Under the pieces are notes generated by a model, which was given only the letters and a program-made list of their open reading frames with translations, was not told the DNA's origin and did not search any database. The position numbers and the translations under genes are program-made. Positions 1 through 57,800 of a stretch of 64,000 nucleotides of DNA are shown here, piece by piece. The stretch comes from Atriophallophorus winterbourni. Its lineage: Eukaryota; Platyhelminthes; Trematoda; Plagiorchiida; Microphallidae. Numbering within the stretch: position 1 is the stretch's first letter; every line of letters begins with the position of its first letter. The DNA lies in assembly GCA_013407085.1 (NCBI GenBank), contig JACCGJ010025999.1, positions 50,787-114,786 on the forward strand. Reading direction: 5' to 3'.

Positions 1-309
1 CCGGAAGCTTGCTAGTGGGCACATTTCCCCATTTATGTTCTGCGTGAGGTTGTTAATTCAGTGTATTTCTCGAGTCAAAGTCCCCTTTCGAACTGTTTGT
101 TGTTGTGATGGTATGATATTTTTATTCGCGTCAACTTCCTTGCTTCCTTGTTCACTTGTTTATCGAAATTATTGCATGCATTCTGATTCACAGAGTTGAT
201 TGTGTGACTACATTCCCTTCTCACTTTTGCTTTCATTCTTTACCGTTTGCGTTTCCACACTTGTCCATCATCGTTATCATGTTGTTATTGTTGTTTGACT
301 ATGTAACCA
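1..309. other. Intron sequence, nothing recognised
   Basis: T-rich DNA upstream of the first visible kinase exon. No upstream kinase exon is visible before 1140. Confidence 0.5.
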
Positions 310-541
310 GGACGGATGTGCAATCGTACAGTACTTATGTGCTGTGCGGCTAACACCGTGCTAAATTGATTAGCCACGGGTAGTGAGCTGCATGCTGAAA
401 CAGTCTGGAGTCCCACTGCTATCTTTATTATCTATTTCTCATATCTGTCTAGGCCTGGGCAACCTGACAGTAATATCGCCCACGTGCAGTCTCTGACTGT
501 GCGGTACTTTGCCTGGATCAGGCTTGTGCTTTCATACCATG
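310..541 (+). repeat. SINE-A copy, near full length
   Basis: Family reference description: about 240 bp, 5' end near CACGGATGTGCAATCGT, central GGTAGTGAG...CTCACTACC stem, CTAGGCCTGGGCAACCTGAC, then GCACTTTGCCTGGATCAGGC and TTGTGCTTTCATAC with a variable CATAC-type tail. Truncated copies always keep the tail side, so that side is taken as 3' and sets the strand. Confidence 0.85.
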
Positions 542-1118
542 TAACCAGGAGCATCATTTCGCTTGAATTTAAGTTGCCAGAAATCTATTTCCGTTCTCGA
601 ATTGGACATCATGTAGCTTCCTACTTCGGAGACTTGATACCGATTCGTCGGTTTCGGAGCTCTCATATCCCCTGTCATTACACCCTAGGCTTAAGTAACC
701 CAACAGTATCTTTGCGTACGTGGTGTTTGGATCCAGGTTTGTGATTTCTTGCATGCACACACTATTACCGGTCTCTTGCTGTTGAGGTGCATCAAGCGAA
801 CTCTCCTACCGTTAAAACATTTGCTCAGAAGCGCTGAGATTCAAACCCCAGAGCGGTGTAGTTGCTGTACTCTAATATCAGGGCTTGACTTGTCAATATA
901 AGTCACCCATGATTCATGTTGTGAAGAGGCTTAAACGGGTTTTCGTTTCATCTGCTTTCCTTCTATTTGAAGAAGATGGATGTACGATGTTGCTCACACA
1001 CACCCAAGAAATTTCGAGAGAACAGTGCCTGTCTAACAAGCGCCTTGCACTAATTGATTTCACGTGATGCGAAACCGTTACGACAAACTGACAACTATCG
1101 GACTATATTTAAATGTAA

Positions 1119-47493
<46,375 letters not shown>

Positions 47494-48339
47494 TTCAGAA
47501 CGCCATTTCTTCGTAATCCAGGGCCCGTTTGCGACCGTCTCCTCACGTCCTTTGTCCCATGGCTATCTTTCCCTCGCTTTCTATTCTCTCCAAATGCAAT
47601 GCAGAATGTTTTTTGTTGTTTTTTAAAGCTAGACTCACTATTTCCGTTAACCCCCCCGCTTTTAAAACGGAACCCACTTAAATCACCTTGCATTTTTCCG
47701 CGTTCCGGTTCAACTCAAGTTACTACGACGAAAGGGCGTCGTTGGCGATTAATAGCCGTTTGCTTTCACTGTTATTGACACGGACGGAAATCAAGATATT
47801 TTTATTGTTAGAATAGCGGATTATTATGCGCCTCCCAACTTGGAGATGAATTCGTGATTTGTACAGCGAATAAAAGCTCTTCGTTTTCACAATTTCGTTT
47901 TTTGGGGGGTTCAGTGAATTTTGTGTGTTGAAATTTCAAGTCTGGCGGTCAACAACATGTGTTCCGCAATTCTATGGATGGTCGAAGACAAGTCAGGTTG
48001 CTCAGCTGCAAAAGAGTGATTTTGGTAGCATTCTTCTCAGCAAAATTTTCCATGAATGACTATATCGCGCGTACTACCTGGCGTCTGCATAATGACAATA
48101 AACCATGAGTGAATCTTTCTCAAACCCGCAGCACGACATCGTACTATCTTACTTTGCACTTTTCAAGTACACTATAGAATGTCACAAGAATGGAGGGTTT
48201 GTTCTCATGTGATAGAACTTCACTCACTAGACAGGCTGAAATCGACTGTGTTCAAAGTATTCAAATAGCTTGCATTTAGCACGACAACCGTGTCTACAGA
48301 ATGGAAAATGGTCGTATTCCGAAAGATTTACTCTATTGT
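47494..48339. other. Kinase 3' UTR and intergenic DNA
   Basis: First 375 bases are the likely 3' UTR; beyond the poly(A) signal no repeat or gene is recognisable until the LINE fragment. Confidence 0.55.
47869..47874 (+). terminator. Poly(A) signal of the MAP4K-type kinase gene
   Basis: AATAAA about 375 bases after the stop codon, followed about 25 bases on by a G/T-rich stretch (47897-47930), the usual downstream element. A second AATAAA-like site lies near 48100. Confidence 0.7.
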
Positions 48340-48720
48340 GTGTTGCAATTAGGAAGTCGACCATTGGGCAGACCGCACTTGCCGTGATAAAGACGTTTGC
48401 AAAAGAGATATGAAAGCTCTTGGCATTGACCCGGCGAGTTGGGAAGAACTGGCTCTTGACCGCTCACATTGGAGGAATTGTGTACTGCGTCGTCTGCAAG
48501 CTGGGGAGGAGCAGCTCTTGGCTGCTGAACGCAAATCACGCCGCCGCCGTGCAACTGATGCCCTACAACCCAGTGCTGACTATCGTTGCAAGCGCTGCGG
48601 GAGAGATTGTTCCTCCCGAATAGGACTGTTTAGTCATTCAAAAAGCTGTAGAACATGAAAATTCATGCGATTGTGATGTACATCCATGGTCGACATCGAC
48701 CGAAGGAGGGCAACAACAAC
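48340..48720 (+). mobile_element. LINE C-terminus with CCHC-type zinc finger, best copy
   Basis: DVCKRDMKALGIDPASWEEL, ALDRSHWRNCVLRRLQAGEE, QLLAAERKSRRRRATDALQP, SADYRCKRCGRDCSSRIGLF, SHSKSCRT-stop. C-x2-C, then H and C of the finger are intact. Standard C-terminus of a non-LTR family; 5'-truncated; ends CAACAACAACA. Confidence 0.82.
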
Positions 48721-49009
48721 ATGGAGTCCGATGGAACCTCAATTATTGATAAGGTCGGTGGCATCGTTCGGTTAGAAATGTTGATGAGAATTTTGTATGA
48801 CCAGTGGTAGCCGAAAGGAAGTTAACTTTTACAAAGATCTTCATTTGCATGCATCTTCATTACACACACTTGTTATAACTGTGATGTGCAACTATTGGCC
48901 CACAGAACACAACTGTAACTGAACTCGTGTATTTAACGAACGAACAAGGTTTAAACTTGTAAGCCACTTTTGGATAAGGTTGGCACGACCAATGACATAC
49001 CCACACATG

Positions 49010-49185
49010 TCATTATCATCATCATGAAGCACAAGTATGGACCCAGACAAAGTGCCAAGCAATATGAAGCAGATAAGCAAGCGCGTGAAATGGGGCAAGC
49101 AGAATACGCAAAAGCACCTTGTTTTTGTAGTTTCACTGCATGCGAGTTTGTGGGTTTTTTATATAAAATAATACCGGATAAAAAA
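49010..49185 (-). repeat. SINE-B copy
   Basis: CATCATCATGAAGCACAAGT, ATGGACCCAGACAAAGTGCC, ... GTAGTTTCACTGCATGCG, TTTTTTATATAAAATAATA. Same ~190-bp layout as 54823-55011. Confidence 0.82.
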
Positions 49186-49984
49186 TTATGACACATAATA
49201 AAATACACTGCCGCCACTGACTTCGGTTTGCAGCCATATCGCGTAAGGTTTCCAGTCAACTATTAGGTGGAGCTTTTGGACCCCACCCAGGCAAACGAAT
49301 ACGCCCAACTGAGCCTAGAGCTACGGTGAGTTTCTTCATCCCAGCGCGCCACACATGCAGTTGATGTTAACTCCTTTAACCATTAGCAACTGGCTCCATT
49401 CAAGTTTCCAGGCGAGGCAATCGGAGGCTCAAGACATGCATCAAATGGAATAACCGTTCAAAGCACTTTGTCTCCATGCGCTACCCCGTTATTTAAAGAA
49501 GGCGGTGAAACCTTACTCGGCACTAAATGACTTTTTTCTGATCTGGCTGAGTAAAGTTTTCAACTTCACGTCATATGCACAAGGTATAAAGCTCCCTCAT
49601 CATTCACTGGCTTGCTGTTCTACTGTCTTCGAAATATAAAATATGAATGAGTTTTGATCCGTACTGACCGTGGTTTAAACATCGTGGCGTTGGACCCATG
49701 TTGCACTTTTTCACATGGAGTGGCGAGGAAGTTATGTTGTGATGCTTAGCAATGAAAGCCAAAAGAATATCGTCTTTGTTGTCGCATTGCTCGTTCAACA
49801 AATGCACAAAGAACGGGGTACGCTGAAGCCTGTTGTCTCTTTTGTGCCGTGATTATTTTATTTCTCAGAATTTTAAAATAAGTAGTCTAATTCCTTAAGC
49901 CGCTGCCTTAATGCCTGCTCTCAGCCAGAAGCAACGCATTATTTAAGTACCCTAACCCAGAACTTATAACTCCGATGGTACTTG

Positions 49985-50450
49985 AGGTCTGTGCCGATAC
50001 GAGGGCTTCTATTATCAACCGTTTGGCCCCCTGCTGCTACCGTTGCTAATGTTTGGAAACCCGTTAGAATTACACCGGTCCTCAAGAAAACTGCAGGAAA
50101 GTTCCACCCTGTAGCATGTTACTCAGAAGTTTTATTAATCATTGTTATTGATCGTCTGCAGAAGGTACCATCCTTGGAGGATGAGAATCAATTTACCTAC
50201 CGCAAACAACGCTCTACAGTTGATGCCGTTGTATAGCTAACTCACAGAATTTTGAAAGAGCTCGACAGTAAATCATTAGCCGATAAAGTTTGTTTGCTTG
50301 ATTAAACGAACGTGTTCTGCTCTGTCGATCGGGCTATATCAGTCAAAATAATAATAAAATAAAAAGGGGTTCTTCAAGGAGTGAATCTATCTCCCCTTTT
50401 CTTTTTACCAAATTCACTCCCAACTTTCAATTATGCAGTCATTGAATGTG
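49985..50450 (+). mobile_element. Non-LTR reverse transcriptase fragment
   Basis: VWKPVRITPVLKKTAGKFHP, VACYSEVLLIIVIDRLQKVP, SLEDENQFTYRKQRSTVDAV, then ILKELDSKSLADKVCLLD, F-x-SVDRAIS and GVLQGVNLSPLFF. These are RT motifs 1-4; stops and indels are present and the YADD box is not retained. Confidence 0.78.
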
Positions 50451-50452
50451 CT

Positions 50453-50517
50453 TTCATCATCATCATCATCATGAAGCACAAGTCTGGAGCTAGACAAAGT
50501 GCTAAGCAATATGAAGC
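50453..50517 (-). repeat. SINE-B copy, truncated
   Basis: CATCATCATCATCATGAAGC, ACAAGTCTGGAGCTAGACAA, AGTGCTAAGCAATATGAAGC; the remainder is missing. Confidence 0.78.
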
Positions 50518-50943
50518 AGGAAAGGGACTCTTTGAATCCGCTCTCTGTCGCCTTAGACGAAATTACTACCTGGTGAATGTTATAACTCCCCAAAACAGGA
50601 GTACAAATGTCCGAACACAAGCTGTGTATTTGATCAATTGAGTACAAGCATGGGCTCGATAATGCGCATACAGTTAGACAGATCGATTGACGCTTGATTA
50701 ATGCCCGAGGCGTGCGTGAGTTTGCGAACGTTCGGTGCTTCGTGGCACTCAGCAGAGGGATGCCTAGCCTTAAATCCCGAAAAAATGTGCTGAACTTGTT
50801 CACTAATTTGTGTTGGAAACTTCGAGGGGCATCTTGCAGTATTTACTTTATCTAGAATTTTTATGCTTCTCGTCTTCGTTCTCGCAGCCTCAAGTCTAGG
50901 CTAATTCCTCATTTCATATTCCCTTGTATGTTAAATCATTCTG

Positions 50944-50996
50944 TAAAAGCACAAGCCTGATCCAGGCAAAATGCAGCACAGTCAGAGACTGTAATG
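50944..50996 (-). repeat. SINE-A 3' fragment
   Basis: AAAAGCACAAGCCTGATCCA ... CACAGTCAGAGACTGTAAT. It cuts off the minus-strand open frame that follows. Confidence 0.72.
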
Positions 50997-51194
50997 TTCG
51001 CCTGCTATTTCCCCGGCACTTCTTTCAAGACTGTGTTGCTCAAACGTTTCGCGCGCTAGCACTGTTCCTCTTGCGATTGACAGATAAATATTATCCTCAT
51101 TGATAATTCCCAATCGTTGCATGGTAATCATACTACTTTCTAGAATATCTTCAGATCGGAGGTCCTTTATCTCATTTGCATCAAGATACTCTTG
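50994..51194 (-). other. Unidentified minus-strand open frame, 67 codons
   Basis: Reads QEYLDANEIKDLRSEDILES, SMITMQRLGIINEDNIYLSI, ARGTVLARETFEQHSLERSA, GEIAGEH and ends at the SINE-A. Codon pattern looks coding; family not recognised. Downstream of POLD2 on the same strand, so it may be an exon remnant of a further gene or retroelement. Confidence 0.35.
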
Positions 51195-51331
51195 TCAAAA
51201 GGAACAATTACGATCGAATTTATCAAAGTGGATAACATTTGTACATTTTTCTGTGGATACATTGTACAGAATTCGTAGTGCTGTTTCTACATTAGACTGG
51301 GGCCGAAATTTCGAAAATTTTCTAACAAAGT

Positions 51332-51337
51332 TTTATT
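51332..51337 (-). terminator. Candidate POLD2 poly(A) signal
   Basis: AATAAA on the minus strand about 110 bases after the POLD2 stop. Position is right for a 3' UTR; no other support. Confidence 0.45.
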
Positions 51338-51445
51338 CTTCACATCTTCAGATTAGTTGTCACACGTTAACAGAATAAACCATTTTAAATACGAATATAT
51401 AGTTTTTCACAAAAAAAATAAATGCCGACAAAGATAAATGCATGT

Positions 51446-51830
51446 TCAATCCTCAGTATCGTCTATCTCGCTCGAATCAAACTGCACAACGCGACATTCC
51501 AGTGTTTCCAGATGCACCAGGACTAACTTTCGGCTGACAGAAAAGCGTGGCACGGCAATAAGTAACGCGCCATCTCCTGTTTTGGATGAACGGTTTTTCC
51601 AATGTAACGAGGCTCGTCTCCATGATGCATTCTCTCCAGGTTGGCACCCAGCTACATAGATATCTGGATACTCCGCAGAAATAGAATCTCCGTTGACATT
51701 CGGTCGAAGTAAGAGACGGTCATCGGAAGATAAAGGATATCCCGGGAGTGTATCGGGACAGCTAGGAGCCAAATGTCCCCAGAGTAGCGTGGCTTCCATC
51801 CGATCACATGGATCCTCAATGTCCGTATAA
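51446..51830 (-). CDS. POLD2: POLD2 terminal exon
   Basis: Acceptor TTCCATAATCAG. Encodes YTDIEDPCDRMEATLLWGHL, APSCPDTLPGYPLSSDDRLL, YPDIYVAGCQPGENASWRRA, ALLIAVPRFSVSRKLVLVHL and the acidic end SSEIDDTED-stop. A short insertion (NVNGDSISAE) precedes the YPDIYVAG strand compared with vertebrates. Confidence 0.95.
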
Positions 51831-54800
51831 CTGATTATGGAAAATAACGTAAGAGAATCGACTCGTGTTTGCCTATTGGACAATAGCATCAAACCAAATT
51901 AAAATTAGAATAGCACAGCAAAACAGATAGCAAGCCTAATGCCGCGGCAAACAGCTTAAGTGGTCTCGCTTCCGAGATGTACCTTGAATAATAAGGCCAC
52001 ATTATGTACGATATGGTTGTAGAGCAATGTATGTATGTATTCAGGTATGTATGGACGAAATCGCAAGCCTGATACAGGCAAAGTGCCACAGTCAAAGGCT
52101 GCATGTGGGTTAAGATAGTGTCAGGTTGGGGAGGCCTAGACAGACATAACAAATGTCACATTTGTTACATTTGCGATATGGTACGAAAAAGCTCAATGTA
52201 ATTTGAGCAGATGGAAAACAGTGGCATGGAGGAATTTACAATGTGTTTTAAAACGCCATGGAAGATCAGCTACAATCGAGTCCAACGAGTTTCGAGTTCG
52301 GGTCCTATCTCCCTAATCCCTAGCATTGCATCGCAATTTCGGCTAGAGAGCATGGTGGGTGGTGATGAAGGCGGTAGTGAGTGATCCGTACTATCGATAA
52401 AACGCTCTCCCCAAGCCAGATAGAACTGCTTGACTTAGTGACTTGAAAACAGTTTGCTGCGGGCAGATGAATCGCGTCAAATAGTGATGAAGGTCCACCA
52501 AGGTATGGTATGAAAGCACAAGCCTGATCCAGGCAAAGTGTCGCACAGTCAGAGACTGCACGAGGGCGATATTACTGTCAGGTTGCCCAGGCCTAGACAG
52601 ATATGAGAAATAGAGAATAAAGGGAAGGGAAGCAAAATCACGATGCTATAAACCGATTTTCTTGTGAGATTCCCGGTTGCGGGAGAAAATTCAAAATAAA
52701 AATCCGGAGTGAAGTCATGTAAGCGAATAGCTGGTGTATAACGCTCTCTGTAACACCCTGCAGTTTATAGTTAACAGAGGTGGACAAATGATGGTGGTGT
52801 AATCGAATAAACACCAAGTGGTGCTGTGGACACCACTTGTACCGCATTCTCGAGACAGTTCATCGACATCATCATCAGAGAGATCGTTACACCGGTAGCA
52901 TGTGCCGAATGTTTAACTGCCACACGACCATGAAAAAGTTAAATCCAAAAAGATGGGGAAGGGTGGGACTTAAATAGCTACGGATTCTATAGAACAGTAA
53001 GCACAAACAAACCGGGATGAGGTGCCTACAGTTCGAATGGAACATACATTCAAACAATTTTCGTGAACGAGTAGAGTGACATCGGCATGGCAGCTTCTTT
53101 GCGGATCTCACTGTCATGCATCATAAAAAGCTTTTCTCGTCACTCCGCTTGACAACATACACGGTTAAGCAAACACTCCAGGAAGATGCTTAGTGCAAGA
53201 CCACCAGTGAACACGGTTTCGGGACATATCGTGAAGCGTAACTAGCCATTGCGAGATTTGATCACGGTTCATAGCAATGTTTCGCAATGGTAACGACTTT
53301 CCACATGACTCAACTAATCTACTGTTGGAGCCAGTCTCATACAAGGCGTCTAGCCAGTAATTCAACCGAAAAGGCCTTTGGCGCTCAATATAACCTACGT
53401 ATTGTCCATTCTGATAGCAAATGTCGGTCACTGAAAGTTTTCACGTGAAATACATGGTAGTACACGAAATTAATTCCGAAGAGAATCTCTCTCAGAAGCG
53501 GATTAAAGAATGCACTGCCAGGCAAATGTCAAAACGCCCGTGAGTCACTTACTGTATCAGATCATTGATTCCTTGTCCCGATGTGGCCAATATGGTTCGG
53601 TTGAAAAGATTACAAATAAACGGGTTGGTCCTTCCGTACAAACCGCCATCCTTCGCTCCACCTGATTTTGACATGGTAATGGGGAACGCAGCTGCGTGTA
53701 TTGGTTGTTGAGGTAGAAATGGTGAGGTCGGATCAGATGGTCCGGGGAGCAAATCCACAAGAAACCCGTTGGCTGGTGTGGACGTGGTACCGGGGCCTAG
53801 GGGAAGACTGGAAAGCCACGAGTCAAGTCGAGTCATTGCGGTGACACTGTCTGCTTCAGTGTTTCTGGTCAAATACCGAGCCTGTTGAGAACAAGCATAG
53901 CATTACGCTGAGGTGAGTAACACATTGACAGCCAATTGGCCGGGTTCGTGATTAGTAAACAGTTGGATTTACCTAACTTCATCATCATAAGGAAGTATGA
54001 GTCTGGAGCTAAATAAAGTGCTAAGCAACATGAAGCAGGAAACGCAGATAAGCAAACGCATAAAAATAGGAAACGAAGCGTTAAAAAAAATTGCTTCGGT
54101 TATGATACTGAAACCTGTGGTATGATGATGGCCATGGTGCTAAAGCATGTTCACCATAGTTTGGGGGGCGTCCACATGAAGGATAGTCGCAAAACGACGG
54201 AACTCATGCGAGGCGCTGAAATAACCAAGCTGAATGTTCGACGCATTCGGTCGAGATAGAGGGCTTGTACAAGCGATCGATCACCGTGTAAAACCAGAAC
54301 GTCAATCGACAGAATAGTTTTCAATTGGCGTTTCAGAGAGGTAATTATGGGCTATAGACTGCTCATTGTGTTTAGCCCAACGTAACGCGGTGGAATAGCT
54401 GAGCGGTTAACGCATTGGATTTATATCAAGACGGATCCGGGTGCAAATCCAAATCCAGGAATGGATATACACTGCTCTAATGAGAGCGAAACTCGAATCC
54501 AGTGCTACCTCTGAATGGACTTCCCTTTAAAATCTGAAGCAACACGCCAGAATAGTGTTTGTTTTGCTGAAATCAGGTTAATACGATACAGCTAATCAAA
54601 TAGATACTCTGTCTTTCTGAAAGCACAAGCCTGATCCAGGCAAAGTGCCGCACAGTCAGAGACTGCATATGGGCTAAGATACTGACAGGATACCCAGGCC
54701 TAGAAAGAAAATCGAAATGATAGTGAAACTCCAGCGTGTTCCAGCATGTAGCACACTACAGGTGGCCAATCGATTTAGCACGGTGTTAGCCGCACAGCAC

Positions 54801-57800
54801 AACACAGAAGTACTGCACGATTATTTCATTATTTTATGTAAAAAACAAAAAACCGCATGTAGTAAAACTACAAAACCGAGCTACTCTTTGCACATTTGCT
54901 TTTGCTATATTCCGCTTGCCTGCTTTCCCTTTTCCACGCGCTTGCTCATCTGCTTTTTCTGCTTCATATTGCTTTGCACTTTGTCTGGCTCCAGACTTGT
55001 GCTTCATGATGACTGCACGATTGTACATCCGTGCGCAGATACTACTTATAGTTGGGAAAGTTTTGGAAGCGACATTCATTCACGTATTACGACTCCAATA
55101 GTAATGATTTAACAGTGCCCAATCAGGTTCCACGCCGAGCATACGAGGCCAAAAGAACTACGAAAAGAGATAGATACAAAAGCCTAATTTTAGAGAAGAC
55201 GTTTCCACTGACTGACGTTTATTTGAACACATGCGGATTAGAAGCGGATAGGAGAGTGTTAAACTGATGAAAAATACATTTCGCTGGTCATTATTCGAGA
55301 GGCGTGATTGCCACTATTTGTAAGCAAATAAAATATCCGTACTTTTCTGCTTGGGCATGTGTAATTTGAGAGCGTAACGCTTCACAAACTAAACAACCAT
55401 GGCGCTGTATTTGATCTTAAGATTTTTGGCACTGGCAGTAGTATGGTATGATATGAAAGCACAAGTCTGATCCACGCAAAGTGCCACACAGTCAGAGACT
55501 GCACATGGGCTAAAATACTGTCAGGTTGCCCAGGCCTAGACAGATATGAGGAAGAAAAATGAACATGAAATGGTAGTGAGACTCCAGCGTGTTTCAGCAT
55601 GCAGCACACTACAGGTAGTCAATGGATTTAGCACGGTGTTAGCCGCACAGCACAACACAGAAGTACTGCACGATTGCACACCTGTGCACTGGCAGCAATC
55701 ACTGACTGCCGGAAAAACAATGTTTCTGACGTGGTTTATAGCTTGTGTGAATCAAATGAAGTGTTATAGACACTGGTACCTGCTGTGACAGGCTACTGTG
55801 ATTGGATCGTGATCCAGGAGTGCGAATGGAATCGCCTAGTATCATTAGACGAACAACTCCTGGGCCATTGTCAGCAGCGTCGCCGTGAGACCAATCTCCG
55901 AAACAACGCAGCCAGTCGGCTAATAAATTCAGTGCCATGGCGTGACCCGTTTTCATCGGTCCAGTCCCGATAAATTCCAAGCCGGAAACAAGAGCGAGCC
56001 AAGGACCAGAGGTACGGAACTCAGCATAATTTGAAGGACTCGCGCGGTTGCTGCAAGGACGAGGAGAAATGGGGCGTTCCGGTTGGGGTTCCATGAACAA
56101 CACATCTTCGACGTTAAACGAACCTGGTAAAGTGGAAAATCGCCGGCGAATAAACTTTCTACAATTCCTATTCTTTATAACGGAGAGTGGTATCATAAAT
56201 TATGAATTGAAAATCTTTTTTGAGAAACTGATATTATAACTTTAGAACCCTAGCGATTGCGATACGCGAGGGTACGAGGCTAAGTCCGAGAACAAGCAGT
56301 CATGATTGTTTGCTGGCTAAGTGCAACCAAAATGGTAATAATTTATCCCACACGGAGCCTTGGTACTGTCAATGTTTAAGGATGGTAGTTGGGCCTAAGT
56401 ATATGAAGTTCAAACATTGTTTGCCAACATATGGGCCGAGGAGCATGATCTGATATTGTTCAGAGAATCACAAATTACTCCACTTTTTATAAAGGACGGC
56501 GTGATTTCTATTTGAAAATCATCGGGGTATCAGTTTCATTTCAGTGAATCCTTAAATGCTGGCTTCGATCTCGCTTCATCGGGTAGGTGTCAAACGGGAA
56601 GGACGGATCCGTGAGCAACCGACGGGGTTTTGTGTCCGTCGAGGTTGCATAGATTAAATCTTCACACTCCGTTAATTGTGAAAGCAACGCCAAGTGTTCT
56701 GTAGACGTCTATGGTATTTCTAGACAGCCGAGTGGTAACTGATTCAATCGATCGCTAAAGTCTGTGGAACTATCGGGTAAGACGAATAATGTCCAAGAGA
56801 TATCTTTGGATTTTGAAATATTAATATTGCGGAACCTTGGGGTTCGAGTGTAATGACAATTGGCACCCTCAAACAGAATCCCCAGCGGTATGCAGAAAGG
56901 CTGTCTTATCACGCGTTTCCGGTCCAGGTAACCGTTGGCTGGTCTGATGCGCAGAAGTTGAACCTCATACACTGCAACATGATTCGGACCAACTGGTAGT
57001 CACAAAATCAACGTATCGCACTTTCTTTGCACGAAATGAGTGTCAAACACTTGTCGAGGACTGTAGTGGAACACAAATTTATTATGCGCTTCTTGTGAAA
57101 TATTATTGCCACGTGGTGTTTAAATAACAAAAAAATTAAAGTGGCATCTAGTGAAACTACAAAAACAAGCTACTTGTTATACACATGTTCATATCTCTCT
57201 AGCGCACGCTATGTTTGAGCTAATGCTTATCTCTTTCTTTCACTTCGTGTTGCTTGGTATTTGGTCTGGATCCAAACCTGTTCGTCATGAAGACGATAAT
57301 GAAGTGTGCCAATTATAAAAGTTACAAATTCTGATTTAAATAATTTATAACTTGTATTCAACCATTGTTTACAAAAAGAATCACGGCAAAGCAAAGCAGA
57401 CGATTACGGATTCTTGATTATTATCTAATGGAACGTCGCATTTTTAATTTCTACACTGTGAAGGTGGGAGTCTCTTAACGGTACTGTGCGATATTCAGAG
57501 GCTGTTATGACATTAAAGTGTATGAAATCGCAAGCCTGGAGTCGCACAATCATAGAAAGCACTTGGACTGAGATTATGTCAAATTACCCATGTCTGAGTA
57601 GACGAGGATAATGACAGGAAGACCGCGTAATATGTCCCCGCATGCAACTCATTACCGACAGCGAATCAAATTAACACGGGTGTAAGCCGTGTGCGGATCT
57701 AGGCAGTACTTGTGCTCTATTAATTCTTAATTCAAGTCCATATACTTCATTTAGCATAGACTCGGATTCGTCTGAAAACTTAAGGATCAACAGAATTGTT

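Noticed and set aside
56709..56972. 87-codon minus frame as an extra POLD2 exon
   Set aside because: Exons at 58150 and 56123 already join in phase at the correct conserved residues, and the frame has no POLD2 similarity.
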